In this document: positions 33,801-45,800 of the stretch, one piece after another
Numbering within the stretch: the first letter of the stretch is position 1
Layout: each line of letters opens with the position of its first letter
From: Diospyros lotus
Taxonomy: Eukaryota > Streptophyta > Magnoliopsida > Ericales > Ebenaceae
Direction of reading: 5' to 3'
Assembly (NCBI RefSeq): GCF_014633365.1
Contig: NC_068347.1
Coordinates: 24,388,433 to 24,452,432 of the forward strand
Length of the DNA: 64,000 nucleotides
The notes under the pieces: generated by a model
The model's input: only the letters and a program-made list of their open reading frames with translations
Databases searched by the model: none
Told to the model about the DNA's origin: nothing
Position numbers and translations under genes: made by a program

Positions 33801-36800
33801 GATACTATATAGAAATGAGGGAGAGTGTAGATCGGAACAGAGAAGGGAGAGAATAGAGAGAGAGAAAGCAGAGGGAAAGAAGGGAGATTGAGAGAAAATT
33901 TAGAGCGGAAAATCAGAGAGTTTCATTCATCAATTCAAAAACGTATCCTTATAATCCCCAGCTGTGGCTTATATAGCCTAACAGCCTCCCATATGCACCC
34001 ATGTGCATAACAACAAGCCTAACTAAGGTGTGTTGGAACATTCCTCCAGCTAACAGCCTCCCACATGCACCCATGTGCATAACAACAAGCCTAACTAAGA
34101 TGTGCTGGAACATTCCTCCAGCTAACAGCCTGCTGATGTGACAATCCCTTCCCCTTAAGGCATTTCTTGTCCTCAGGAAATGTGTAACAAGCTGGTTGTG
34201 TTGGGAAATGCCAAACCTCCACAGCTTCCAATATGCTTTTTCCTTCTCTTCCACAACTTGGATGGAGAAGTTTTGAAAAACCTCTGTATACATAACAAAT
34301 TTGTAGTAGTTCTCATGTACACCTCAATTGGAACACAACCAAAATCAATTACTCTCTATTGGTCCAAATGAGCAGCTGAAAGTTGTCGGTTGTTGTCCTT
34401 ACCAACTTTCCCCATAGTTTCTTCAATGTGGACTGGTGCAAGTCCAAAAGGTTGGCTAATTATGACCCTAACTTCCTTTAATATTTCGTCACCATCTAGC
34501 AAAATTAAGGACGTTAGACATGCATCTTTAGTGGCAGTTAATGGATTCCCGATAGACCAATTGCCATTCTTACTTGCAACAATATCTGCAAATGCCTTTA
34601 AATGCAATAATGTAGAAATGTCAGGTCTAGGGGTTGCTGTGGCATCAATTCCAATCATCACTTCATCCTTCATCACCCTAGACATAGATCCCAATTGGTT
34701 AGTTGGAATGAGAACAAACAAGGCAGTAAGATCTTTGTCCTCCACATCAGAGCTTTCGACTCCTTTAACTATTTCCCTTAGCTGAAACCGTACTTTTTGA
34801 AGCCATACTTTATTTGTTGAAGCCATACTTTCTGTCATCTCTAAAGCAATGTTTTGCTTAACTGGCACAAAGTACCTGTCATAGACCGAGGGTGTGATTG
34901 TAATTAGAGTCGAGTAGTGGCATTGATGTAACAAAACAGTAAAGGAATAATTCAAATTCCTTTAGGCGCCAGGCACGCGCATGGTTAGTACAGAAACGTT
35001 AGCTGACCAATATCTGAAGGACCGACAAGAAGCTCTACTAACCATCAAGCAGGAATTGGACCTCGCAAGTCAAAGAATGAAGCAGGTGGCGGATAAACAT
35101 CGAACAAAAAGGCAGTTTGAAGGAGAGGAGGTTTATCTTAAGGTCAGAAGATTCCAGCAGCACCTCTTTTGCAAAGGCCCAATATCTAAGCTCAGCCCCA
35201 AGTTTTATGGGCCATTCAAAATTCTAGCTAAAGTGGGACCTGTGGCTTACTGTCTACAGCTGCCTGAGGGAGTGGGACTTCACCCGGTGTTCCACGTTTC
35301 CCTTCTGAAGAAGTCTATTGGACTGACAGAAGTAGCCAGTAGAACACTGCCAATACCAATTGAAGACATAGAGGAGACGGGTGAACCCTTGACAGTGCTT
35401 GACAAAAGGGTGATCTACAACGACACTGCTCCGTTGACTCAAGTACTCGTGTAATGGTCTCACCTACATCTGGACAACACCACATGGGAGTATCTCCCTG
35501 ACCTCTTGCAACTGTTTCCCCGAATGACCAGGCTCCTTTAATTTCTTGGGGACAAGAAATGTTTTAGGGGGGGGGGGGGGAATTGTCATAGACCAAGGGT
35601 GTGATTGTAATTAGAGTCGAGTAATGGCATTGATGTAATAAAACAGTAAAGGAATAATTCAAATTCCTTTAGGTGCCAGGCGCGTGCATGGGCAGTCTTT
35701 AACTGCCACGCCAGCATGTAACACCTTATAAATACCAGAAGGTCAAGGATGGGGAATCATGTGAGGATTATTTCACAGTTTCCTTTCCTTCTCATTTCTT
35801 AATTCTCCATTTTCTAGCTCTATTCCTTACTTTCTCTCTATTCTCTCTCCTCAAACCTTTCCCGCCACAGTTCATTCTTCCAAATTTACAGAAGAACTCC
35901 TGTCAAATCAGTGCCCGACAGTACCATAACCTTCCTTGAAGAATTGAATTGTCTAACTCATGCAAGACTTTGTTTCCAACCGTTAAGCTTGCTTTCATTC
36001 TTTTTTGTGGCTGTCCTCCGATTACATGTTGTCCCATACTTCCTTATCAAGTCCACACACCTTCACAACATTGGAAGATATTTCAGCTGAGGATATATCT
36101 CCCATCATCCCATTTCCAACAATAGTAGGGGACTCCAATTTCTTTGCCAACCAAGAGTTTCTCCGACACTGCAGTTCACCAGTTGTAATTTGAACAGATA
36201 AAACAACAGAAAAATCTTCCTCCCGAGTTGTTTCCTGCTCATTGCCGTACACCCAAGAATTTTCTTTCACCATTTTCCCCTCCAATGGTGTCCCTGTGTC
36301 CATTCCTGTAATTGTCCGTCTTGTCCGGACATACCAATTGCATAGGAAGAGATGATAGAGTTCCACAGCTTCCTCAATGGCTAAATCATGGCCTCCATCA
36401 CGACCTTCATTCCCGACATGATTTATAGCTTGCTTATTAGGTGAGTCATTAGCTTTATTCGGAATCAAAGGCAATAGAACTATGTCCTTCAGAACTCCAA
36501 TATCAATTCCATTTCTCACAAAATTTTGATCCAGGACCCCATCCAATCCTTCAGTCCATGCACTAGCTACCAGAGGTAATGTGTTAGCCTTGGCTTCCTC
36601 TGTCACTTCCTCAAATACTCCCTCATCTTCCTCTTGCATCCTTTCAGTAGGTGCATCTTGAGGTCTTATTTCTTCTTCTAGCTTCTTGATCATTGCAGCA
36701 AAATTCATCTCCAATTCTAGAAATTTTGTGCTGTCTTCTGTTATTCCTACCCTCTGACTGACCACATCAATTTTTTCTTGTTTTGGACTTCCGTGATTAT

Positions 36801-39800
36801 CATCTGGAACATCCTTATCAAAAACTTCTTTTCCAAAGGAATCAGATTGTTCCTTTGTACTTGTTGTCCTAGCCACTAGATCGTTACCACTTCCTTCTAG
36901 ATAATGCTTTTCACTGCCAATATTATTTTTGAAACTACAGTCATCTTTCTTGTCATTGCTGCTCAAATCAGAATACTTTTTTTTCTGTCCAAAATCTGAA
37001 GTTAGTAGTGAATCGGTCTTCCACAATCTTGACTTCTCCTTAGGCAGCTTCATTTTCAGGAACTCCTGGGGTTGTAATGCTTCCTTAACCTCACCCCTCT
37101 TATTATTGTATTTTGCCTTATACATTCCAAAATCCATTTATGAAAAAACAGTTTTGTCTCCCTTGTCTCTCTGCATTGGACTTAGAGATTTGCCAATTGA
37201 GTTTTGATTCCGTGGACGAGTTTGGTACGGATTGGCAACTAAAACAAGACTTGATCCAATTCTTCGAGGAGAATAAGGATTATTCGTAGGATTTGGTAAC
37301 TTGTCTATAATAATTGGATCAGAGTATTCTTTGGAAAGCAAACAAGCAGGTAATCTAACCTGGTTTTGTTTAGCGAACATTGTCATGTATCGGTCCATCA
37401 TCTATCTTCTAAAATCATCCCAAATCTCATGTGTGTGACTAAACTCTTCTTGCAATAGATCAAGAGCACTGTTCAGCTTCTTATCCACTGTCGATTCTAC
37501 AGATCCAATACGGTTCGGCCTCTCCCTCATCGTTCCCGACACTTGCTGCCATTGAGATTCCATTTGCTTCATCCTAATGTCATTGGCCACTAGAATTCGT
37601 ATCGCTGGTGGATAATTGATCGCCTCAAGGATCGATAACTGAGAAACCACCTCCGTTGGAATTCAGTGAAATTGAATTCGCTGGAATTCAATGAAACTCA
37701 GTTTGCTCCACCTGCAGCTCGCAGCTACTTCCTGAAACTCCTCCTACAACTCGATCAACCTCCTTTGATCTGCAACTGAATTGTCAACTTTGTTCTGCAA
37801 CTGCTATCTTCTCTGATTTGCAATTGATCGCCAATCAGGACAGACGGTAGCCTCAACTCAACAATTTCCCAATCCAAGCTGATCATTGGAAATCACTGCA
37901 ACCGATCGCTATGGATCAACTAATGCTCTAGACCTGCTTCACCATTGATCGGCGAGCATGGTTGATATGTCTCAAATCGCTGTTAACTCACTTTACCTAA
38001 GTCAGTTGTGTTGAACAGCAGGTCGGACAATAGTCATCGTTTTCCGTCGGAAATTAATCAACAAGAAAACCGCCGAGGAACGATCCTCTGATACCAATTT
38101 ATCATGTACCTAGGGTTTAGCCTAGGGTTTGGATGGGAAATCAAAAGAATCCCAGGGGTTCAGGATCAATAGCAGAATGATTGGAGGTGGAATTGGACAA
38201 AAATGGGGGAGGTAATAGATAGAAATGAGGGAGAGTGTAGATTGGAACAAAGAAGGGAGAGAGAGAGAGAGAGAGAGAGAGTGCAAAGGGAAACGGAAGG
38301 GTGATTGAGAGAAAATTTAGAGAGGAAAATCAGAGAGTTTCGTTCATCAATTCAAAAACATATCCTTATCATCCCCAGCTGTGGCTTATATAGCCTAACA
38401 ACCTCCCACATGCACCCATGCGCATAACAACAAGCCTAGCTAAGGTGTGTTGGAACATTCCTTTAGCTAACAGCCTTCCACATGCACCCATGTGCATAAC
38501 AACAAGCCTAACTAAGGTGTGCTGGAACATTCCTCCAGCTACTAGCCTGCTAACGTGACACAATGCTACCAATTCTGGCAGGAAAAACAACCCTATAACA
38601 TGTCTGCTCTGGCATGACAGTTTAAAGGCTACTCATGAATACCACTTGATATTTTACCTTGTTATTGAAAGGAATTAGAATATAAAACAATATTGTATGC
38701 TTGACAGAATTTAAAATGTTAACTTGAATTCCTAACCCTTGATCTATCTCTGATGTGTACAAAACTCAAGCAATTAAATTTTTAAAGAAGAAATCTCTAC
38801 CTGCTAGCAATTAAGTTCATGCTGATTGCACCTTTGAGAAACATGATCCATAGCAGCCGCATGCACTCCAGGCCTTTAAGCGTGTCCATGTATAGTGAAT
38901 CGACAACTTGATATTCTCATTACTCTCAGATCTCTATACAATAGTATGAGAAATAATAGATCCCTTGCGTCCGTTTTCAGCTCTCACGCATCCATCTCTC
39001 TCACGACCGTCGGCCATGCTATCTCCTCAGTTTGCCATCTCTTTCTCGATCGTCCGTCGGCCATCTCTATCTATCTAACGACTGATCTTTCATCGTGTCC
39101 ATTTTCTCTGGTTTAGGGTGTACTCATCCTTCTGTCAGTACCCATTTCTATGCCGCCCTTCCTCTTATCATCAGGCGGCCTGTTCGTTGCAATGGAGAGG
39201 GTAGTTTTGCAATCAGTCGAGTGGAGGTGCTAACTAAAGATGTTGTTTGTGGATAACATTGGATTGAATTCGTCGAGGGGATCCCTTTACAAGCTGTTCT
39301 CAGATTTTGGCTACGTTATGGACGTGTTCATTCCTAGTAAAGTAAGGCCAGGAATAGACCATGGGTTTGGATTCGTGCGGTACAAGTCAAATACGGAGGC
39401 TGAAAGGGCAGTTAAGGCCGAAAATGGTAGGCTGTTGCATGAAAGAAGGCTATTCATCAAATGGGCAAACTATGTCCAAGTTGGTAGCGGAAAGGGTAGA
39501 GCCTTGGGCGGGAGAAGGGGGACATCCTCACTAGGTTGACACTTGGATACCATTAACCGATCTTTTGCAGACGTGGTTAGGCAAAGGGGTGGCGATATAG
39601 ACCGAAGTGTGTGTTTGGGGGGGGGGGGGGGGTGCCTCCCATGCATATGCCTCCCATGCATACTTCCCTTAATTTGTCTATCGATACTGGTTTGGAGGAC
39701 TGGTTACAATCTTGCTCTGTTGGGTATGTTCGGACCAGGTTACTTGCTAATTTCCTAGGTGGAAGGCATCAATGTTGGGACATATCGTGTGGTCTTAGGC

Positions 39801-42800
39801 CAATGCAGGGGAAGAATTTTCTTATTGTATTTTCGAGTCCTGATGCTAAGAGGTCCTGCTTGTCGGGGCATACTAAGTGGTTTGAGCATTGGTTTGAACG
39901 AGTTTTTGATTGTGATAAGCTCTGTGTGATCGATGAGAGACTCTCGTGGCTAAAATGTCGAGGTCTTCCAGTGGCTGCTTGGACGGAGGAAAACCTCAAG
40001 TCGCAGGCTGCCTTGTGGGGGGATTTCATTATAATGCACTTGGACTCCTAAGAAAAGAGGGTACTGGATGTCGTTCAGTTCTTGGTTGCAACAAGGCATT
40101 CAATGATTAGAGATGAACGGGTGTCGATATTTGTGGATGGCAGGGAATTTATTGTGCAATGTGAGGAGGAACCTACTGTGTGGAATGATTGGGACAAAGT
40201 CAATCATCATACGTTGGACTTTTCGGTGAAATCTTCACATGCCCCTGCAGAGTTACCAATTGTTGAAATACTAGGTGGCAGGAAGTTGGTGGGAAATGTG
40301 GAGGGTGGATCTACTCCCTTAGAAGTTGCAGGGTGCAACTTGGAAAATCATGGTTGGCGTCAAAGGGAGGTGGGTGGGGTGGACGGGCAGGTGGGAATTG
40401 CTTGCGTGAAAGTGGTAATGGAAAGATTACTTGCTGATTTGAATAGTCAGATGCCTAGGGGGAATGATGGGTATAACCCTCGAGCAATGTCCGCCTTCAA
40501 TGGGCATGATCTTGATGGTCCTGCTTGTGAGTTGGATGGCTCCCTTGGATGCGAGTTGGGCTTCATGCAAGGGTGTAGGGAGGTGGGCTCTGGCCTTGAT
40601 TCGAAGGGCTTAGCCTCTCCCTTGCCTGGATTAGATGGTATCCATGGGGGGACATTCGCAGAGCACCACGTAGGTGATGATCATTTGTAGGGTTAGGTCG
40701 ATAGAAGTTGCTAGGAGATACAAGCTATTGGAGGTCATGTTTCTGCAATGGGGGTGGGAGTCTCGTCCACGGGGGCCAATGGTGAAGTTGATACGGAGGT
40801 TGTTCCTCCCGAAAAGGATCCCCATCCACTTGTGGGGGTCCAGGGGAGCTAGTTCTTTAATCTCCGATCTTGGATCGGCCTAGACGAGGTTTATGTACTC
40901 CAAAAAGAAGAAGAAACCAGGAGTGGGTGCTCCTGTTCATGATCAGGGTGGCTGTGATCGGGGCTGAGGAAGAAAGGAATCATCTCCATGATGGGGTAAC
41001 TTCAGATCCCTACGCAAATGCGGTGGACACTCTAAATTTGGGAAAGGCCTTGGGGCTGCAAGCTAATGGTAATGAGGAAGAATTAATTCAGGCACTGGTG
41101 ACTTGGGATGCTAAGGATATGGAGGCTTGGGAGCAGGAGAAGGGGAGGGACGCTGTCCAATGAAGATTATGTCTTGAAATATTCGGGGATTGAGGGCGGC
41201 CTTGAAAAATGGTCAGTCCTTAGGCTTGTTTGAAGGAGGGGCATTGAGTTTGTGGCGATTTTGGAGTGCAAGTTGGCTTTAGTTTTGGAGGGGGAGGTAA
41301 AGAAGATGTTTGGGTTCTCGGATTTTGGGTGGTGTCTTGCTGAGGCAGTGAACTTGTCGGGGGGTATCTTGGTTATTTTGAATAATGATAGGCTAGAAGT
41401 CCATCAGCAGTGGAAGTTCGGGGCATGGGTTACAGTGGAATGTACTTGGAGGTGTTTGGGGGTTAGATGCATGTTGGTGGCAATCTATGCTCCCATGAAT
41501 GTTGGGGTTTGGGAAGAGGTATGGTCCCAAATTTTGGGGTTTTTGCAAAACTATTGCTTGCCTTTGTGTATATTTGGGGATTTCAATGAAGTGCCTAAAA
41601 GAGAAGAGAGGTTAAGTGGGCTGGTCTTGGCAAGGGGTATGAGAGATTTTATTGGTTTTGTTGATTGTGCTGCTCTAATAGAAGTTCCTTTGGAGGGGAG
41701 GCTGTTTACTTAGGCAAACAACTTCAGTGCTAGCAAAATTGATAGATGTTTTATATCTTCGGAGTGGCTGATGGCTTTTCCTGACTATAGGGGCTACTGA
41801 GCTATGTTGCACGAAAACACCTCATAGGAGCTGTTTCCTCGTTTCCGAAATGTTTCCTATTCCCGTTTCCGACTCTATTTATGCCTATTTTTTTAGAAGA
41901 ATATCTGTTTCCTATTGGAAACGTTTCCCGTTTCCGTTTCTGTGCAACATAGTTGCCGAGGGGCTTGTTTGATCATTGTTTGTTGGTCCTTGAGGCTAGT
42001 ATAGTGAATTGGGGCCCCAGGCCTTTTAGATTCTTTGACTATTGGCTCATGGTCTTGGGGTTTGGGAAGATGGTGGAGGCTTGGTGGTCCTCCTAGGCTT
42101 CTAAGTTTGTGGGCTCTTGTTGTTTTGTGGATAAGTTGGAGGCTCTGCGTAGTATGTTAAAAGCAATGGAACAAGTCTTCAGTGGGTAATCTTTCGAAGC
42201 AAATAGAAGCGATTGAGGTAGACATTGATAAGGTTGACTTGGAGCTGGAATCAGATCCCTCCAATACAGGCTTGAAATGTAGGAGACGGTTTTTGCAAGT
42301 TGAGCTTTGGAGGTCCTCTAGGCTCAATGAGTCTTGTTGGCGTCAGCAATCTAGGATCACCTGGCTTCGCGAAGGGGATAAGAACACTAAATTCTTTCAC
42401 TTGTCTTCCTCGGTTAGGTGTAGGCGAAATTATATTGGGGCTCTCAGAATTAGGGGGGGCTATGGTATCAGACCTGAAGTTAATTAAGGAGGATATCATG
42501 GATGGTTTGGCAGGTTAGTTTTAGGACTCGGGTTTAAAATAGCTAGGAGTCTCTTGCTTGGTCTTTAGGAGGCTGTCAGCTGTGGTGGCTTCATCGTTAG
42601 AATCCCCTTTTTCATTCGAGGAGGTTAAGAAGGTGGTATGGTAATGTGAAGGGAGTAAGGCAGCTGACTCTGACGGGTTTAACTTTAACTTTATCAAGAA
42701 ATTTTGGCATGTTTTGGCTCCAGATTTTATGAGATTGGTTCAGTACTTTTATGACTTTAGCCTAATTCCAAGGAAGGCCCAAGGCTTGTTTCTTACGTTA

Positions 42801-45800
42801 GTCCTAAAGTCTGATACCCCTCAAAGTTTAGGTGATTTTTGGCCAATTAGTATGGTGGGCTGTGGTTTTGGAGCCTTAGCAGGAGAATGCTGCTTCTTGA
42901 AAGAGAAGAGTCTATCCGGGCTAAGCTGGTGAGAGTTATCTCCTAAGTTCATTTGGTAAGTGGGAGGAGGGATAGGGTATTTTGGTTGCTTGAAGAGGCT
43001 GGTTCCTTTTCGTCGGACTCATTCAATGAGAGGCTTTGCTTACTGATGTTTGGTTCCAATGTCCCTCAAATTAATTCAGTGGCAGCTCGTGTTTGGGGCA
43101 GTTTAGCTCCTCCAAAAGTGGAGTTGTTTGTGTGGCTTGTCATATGGGGTTAAATTAACACAAAGGACAATTTAGGTAGGAAAGGATTTCTGCAGGGAGA
43201 TGATTTGCTTTGCGTCTTTTGTGGCTTTGTCCCAGAGTCTGTGGACCACCTCTTTGTCCATTGTGAGGCTGTCTTGTGCTTGTGATGGCAAATCTTTAGT
43301 TGGTGGGGCTATGAGTGGGTTTGTCCGAGATTAGTTAGGGGTCTATTTGAGCAATGGGATTTCTTTGCTCGGGGTAAAGGTCAAAGGAAGCAATAGGATT
43401 TCTTTGCGCTATGGACAATGTGGCTGGAGCGGAATAGGCTAATTTTCAAAGATCAAGGGTCAAGTGTGGTTGATATCTTTAACTTGGTGCTTACTAGGTT
43501 AGTGGCATGGGTGAGGGCTGTGGAGCCATCTTTCCCTTACTCGGTGGAAAGATGGCTCCAAGTTAAGGATATCAAGCCTAGAGGCTTGTTTACTATAAAG
43601 TCAGTTTTGGGTTGTCGTTTTCCCCCTAATGGCTTGTGTGTGGGGGGGGGGGGGGTGTTTTGGATGGTATAGTTTGTTTGGAACTCTCTTGTTTCGGGTC
43701 GTTGATGTACATTTGCTATGCTTTCATTAATATAATTGTGCTTACTTATTTTAAAAAAACCCTAGCACTCTATATGTAGATAACTTTATGCTTATTCAAT
43801 AGGATTGTAATTTCATAATTACAGCTAGCCCTTCTTATAATTTCCAAGTTGCACTTTCATCGCTTATGCATTTGACCCTTTAGGCTTTACTTATACTAAA
43901 TTGGTAGTAGAAAAATATACTAACCACTTTAGTATTATAATTAGAACTCTTTCTAATTTGAACTAAAACTCTTATAATTCATTCTATAGGAAAATAATTC
44001 TCTAAGCTTCTACAGATAATGAGCGGTGCCAAGAGTATATCATGACCACCCAGATTAGTATCAATTTGGCTATGAACCCTTTTTCTATCAAGTATTGTAA
44101 TCCACTAGGGTATGGAATGTCAAACCTTTAGATTAAATTGTATGTGCCCAATGTAGTTGGTGTTAACTCTTCCTTTGACATTATTGTCTGATCCCTGATC
44201 TGATTGGTAGGTTTTTCCGTAATTGAAGAAGAACTGAAGTAGGCGGGAAAGTCGAATAAGAAAAGAGAGAGAGAGAGAGAGAATTGAGAGAATTAGGAGG
44301 GAAAAGATTAGTGGTAATTTCCTCATATGATCCCCATCTTCGGTGGTATTCTCTTATTTATAGGAGAGGCAGTTATTTACATCTTCTAAAACAACCAAGT
44401 GGCCATGTGCACTTGGTTCTAATCCCCTGCATATAGCCTCTATACAATTGTGTAACTACCCAACTAACCCAGTGTACCCAATTAAAAGATTACCTTCTCG
44501 GGCTGTGACAACCCTCCCCCCCTTGAAGTATTTATTGTCCTCAAGAAATTAGAGAAGGCTAGCCACTTTGGGATACTTTTGGAGAAGGTTTGGAAGGTAC
44601 TCCCAAGTGGTGTTGTCGGGGTGCAGATGTGTCCATTGCCCCAAGACCTATGTGAGTGGCAGTGAGTCCTAGTAAATCACTCTCCTTTCTAGGATTGCTT
44701 TGGGCTCCACTTCTAATATGGGATCTTCAATTAGTTTTGGTGCCTCCTGGTTGCCCGCTTTTGTTGTGCCCATGACCTTCTTTAAAAGGGAGACAAGGAA
44801 CACCAAGTGTAGCCTTACTCCATCAGGAAGTAGCCAACCTATAGGCCACGGGACCCACCTTCTCAGTAATCCGAAAAGGCCCATAGTACTTGGGACTGAT
44901 TTTAGATATAGGACCCTTAGTGAAAAGGTGGTGTTGAAACCTTTTCACCTTCAGAAAAACCTCCTCACCCACCTCAAAATTCCGATCTGTGTGGTTCCTA
45001 TTTGCCATATGTTTCATCATTTGCTGAGCTAGGGTAAGTTCTCTCTTGATCACTTGCAGGGCCTCTTGTCTGGCTTGCAAATATTGATCTGCTGTGGTCT
45101 CGGATGGGCTGTAGTGCATAATAGCAGGGATGATAGGGGGTGCGTATTCGAACAAGGCTTCAAAGGGAGTCCTTTTATGGGCCGTGTGATAGTTGGTGTT
45201 GTGCCACCACCGTGCCAAGGCCATCCATCTATTCCAACTCCTTGGTTTGGTAAGACATAAGCACCTTAAGTATGTCTATAAGCACTGGTTCACTTGTTCA
45301 ATTTGCCTATCAGTTTTCAGGTGGTAAGCTGATGACAAACACAGTCCTATTCCCAGCCCTTGGAATAAAGTTCTCCAGAATTGGATGGTAAATACCTTGT
45401 CTTTATTTGAAATCATGGCTTGTGGCAACTCGTGTTGCTTGAATACATTGTCCATCAGCCTCCTGGCCACCTCTGTAGCAGTAAAGGGGTGTGCCAATGC
45501 AATGAAATGGCCGAACTTGGTTACCTGATCTACCACCACCAGAATAGTGTCAAAACCTTCCGACTTGGGCAACCTCTCGATGAAGTCCATGGTAACTTGT
45601 TCCCATGCTTAGGATGGTATCTCCAAGGGTTGGAGGAGTCTCGGGTAAGGCACCTGCTCATGCTTACATCTTTGGTAGGTGTTGCACCTTAGAATATACT
45701 TTGTCACGCCTTTCTTGAGCCCTAGCCAGTAGAATAGCTACCTAACTCGGTGGTAGGTTACATTCAACCCTAAATGCTCTCTAATGGGGGAATCATGTGG

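Larger units (their letters stand above)
34877..35920 (+). mobile_element. Truncated Ty3/gypsy chromovirus nested in the LTR element
   Basis: Flanked by exact GTACC duplications (34872-34876 and 35921-35925). The 3' LTR is whole (35584-35920, TGTCATAGACC to GTGCCCGACA) but only the first 104 bp of the 5' LTR remain (34877-34980), joined directly to the integrase C-terminus. About 4 kb (rest of the LTR, primer site, gag, most of pol) is gone. A polypurine tract (poly-G at 35568-35580) precedes the 3' LTR. It is the only LTR element here in the plus orientation. Confidence 0.92.
34356..36020 (-). pseudogene. Unrecognised ORF part 2, split by a nested insertion
   Basis: The frame continues from the frameshift near 36020 ([20 protein letters not shown]) to the GTACC target site at 35921-35925, then resumes at 34876 and runs to a stop at 34356 (ending [12 protein letters not shown]). 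Skipping the nested gypsy leaves an open stretch of about 215 codons with phrases such as [20 protein letters not shown] and [19 protein letters not shown] do not recognise it. The insertion broke it after it had stayed open for some time. Confidence 0.55.
33690..38560 (-). mobile_element. Non-autonomous LTR retrotransposon with a long unfamiliar ORF
   Basis: LTRs 33690-34143 and 38100-38560 (TGTCATGTACC, mutated to TATCATGTACC in the second), exact target duplication CAATG at 33685-33689 and 38561-38565. The minus-strand primer site TGGTATCAGAGG (38096-38085) makes the right LTR the 5' one. Between them there is no reverse transcriptase, protease, RNase H or integrase of its own; instead about 800 codons of unfamiliar coding sequence (36022-37650 and 34356-36020). 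A second gypsy remnant is inserted inside at 34877-35920. It lies in Nudix intron 3, antisense to the gene. Confidence 0.92.
38890..43762 (+). mobile_element. Degenerate L1-type LINE
   Basis: ORF1 (39240-41163) and ORF2 (41160-43672) in the L1 order: RNA-recognition motif, endonuclease, start of reverse transcriptase, zinc-finger-like end, then a 3' tail with a short A run (43751-43757). The reverse transcriptase core with its YADD motif is deleted (junction near 42865-42900). A small MITE interrupts the endonuclease end. Exact ends and target duplication could not be found. It lies in the sense direction in Nudix intron 3. Confidence 0.85.
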
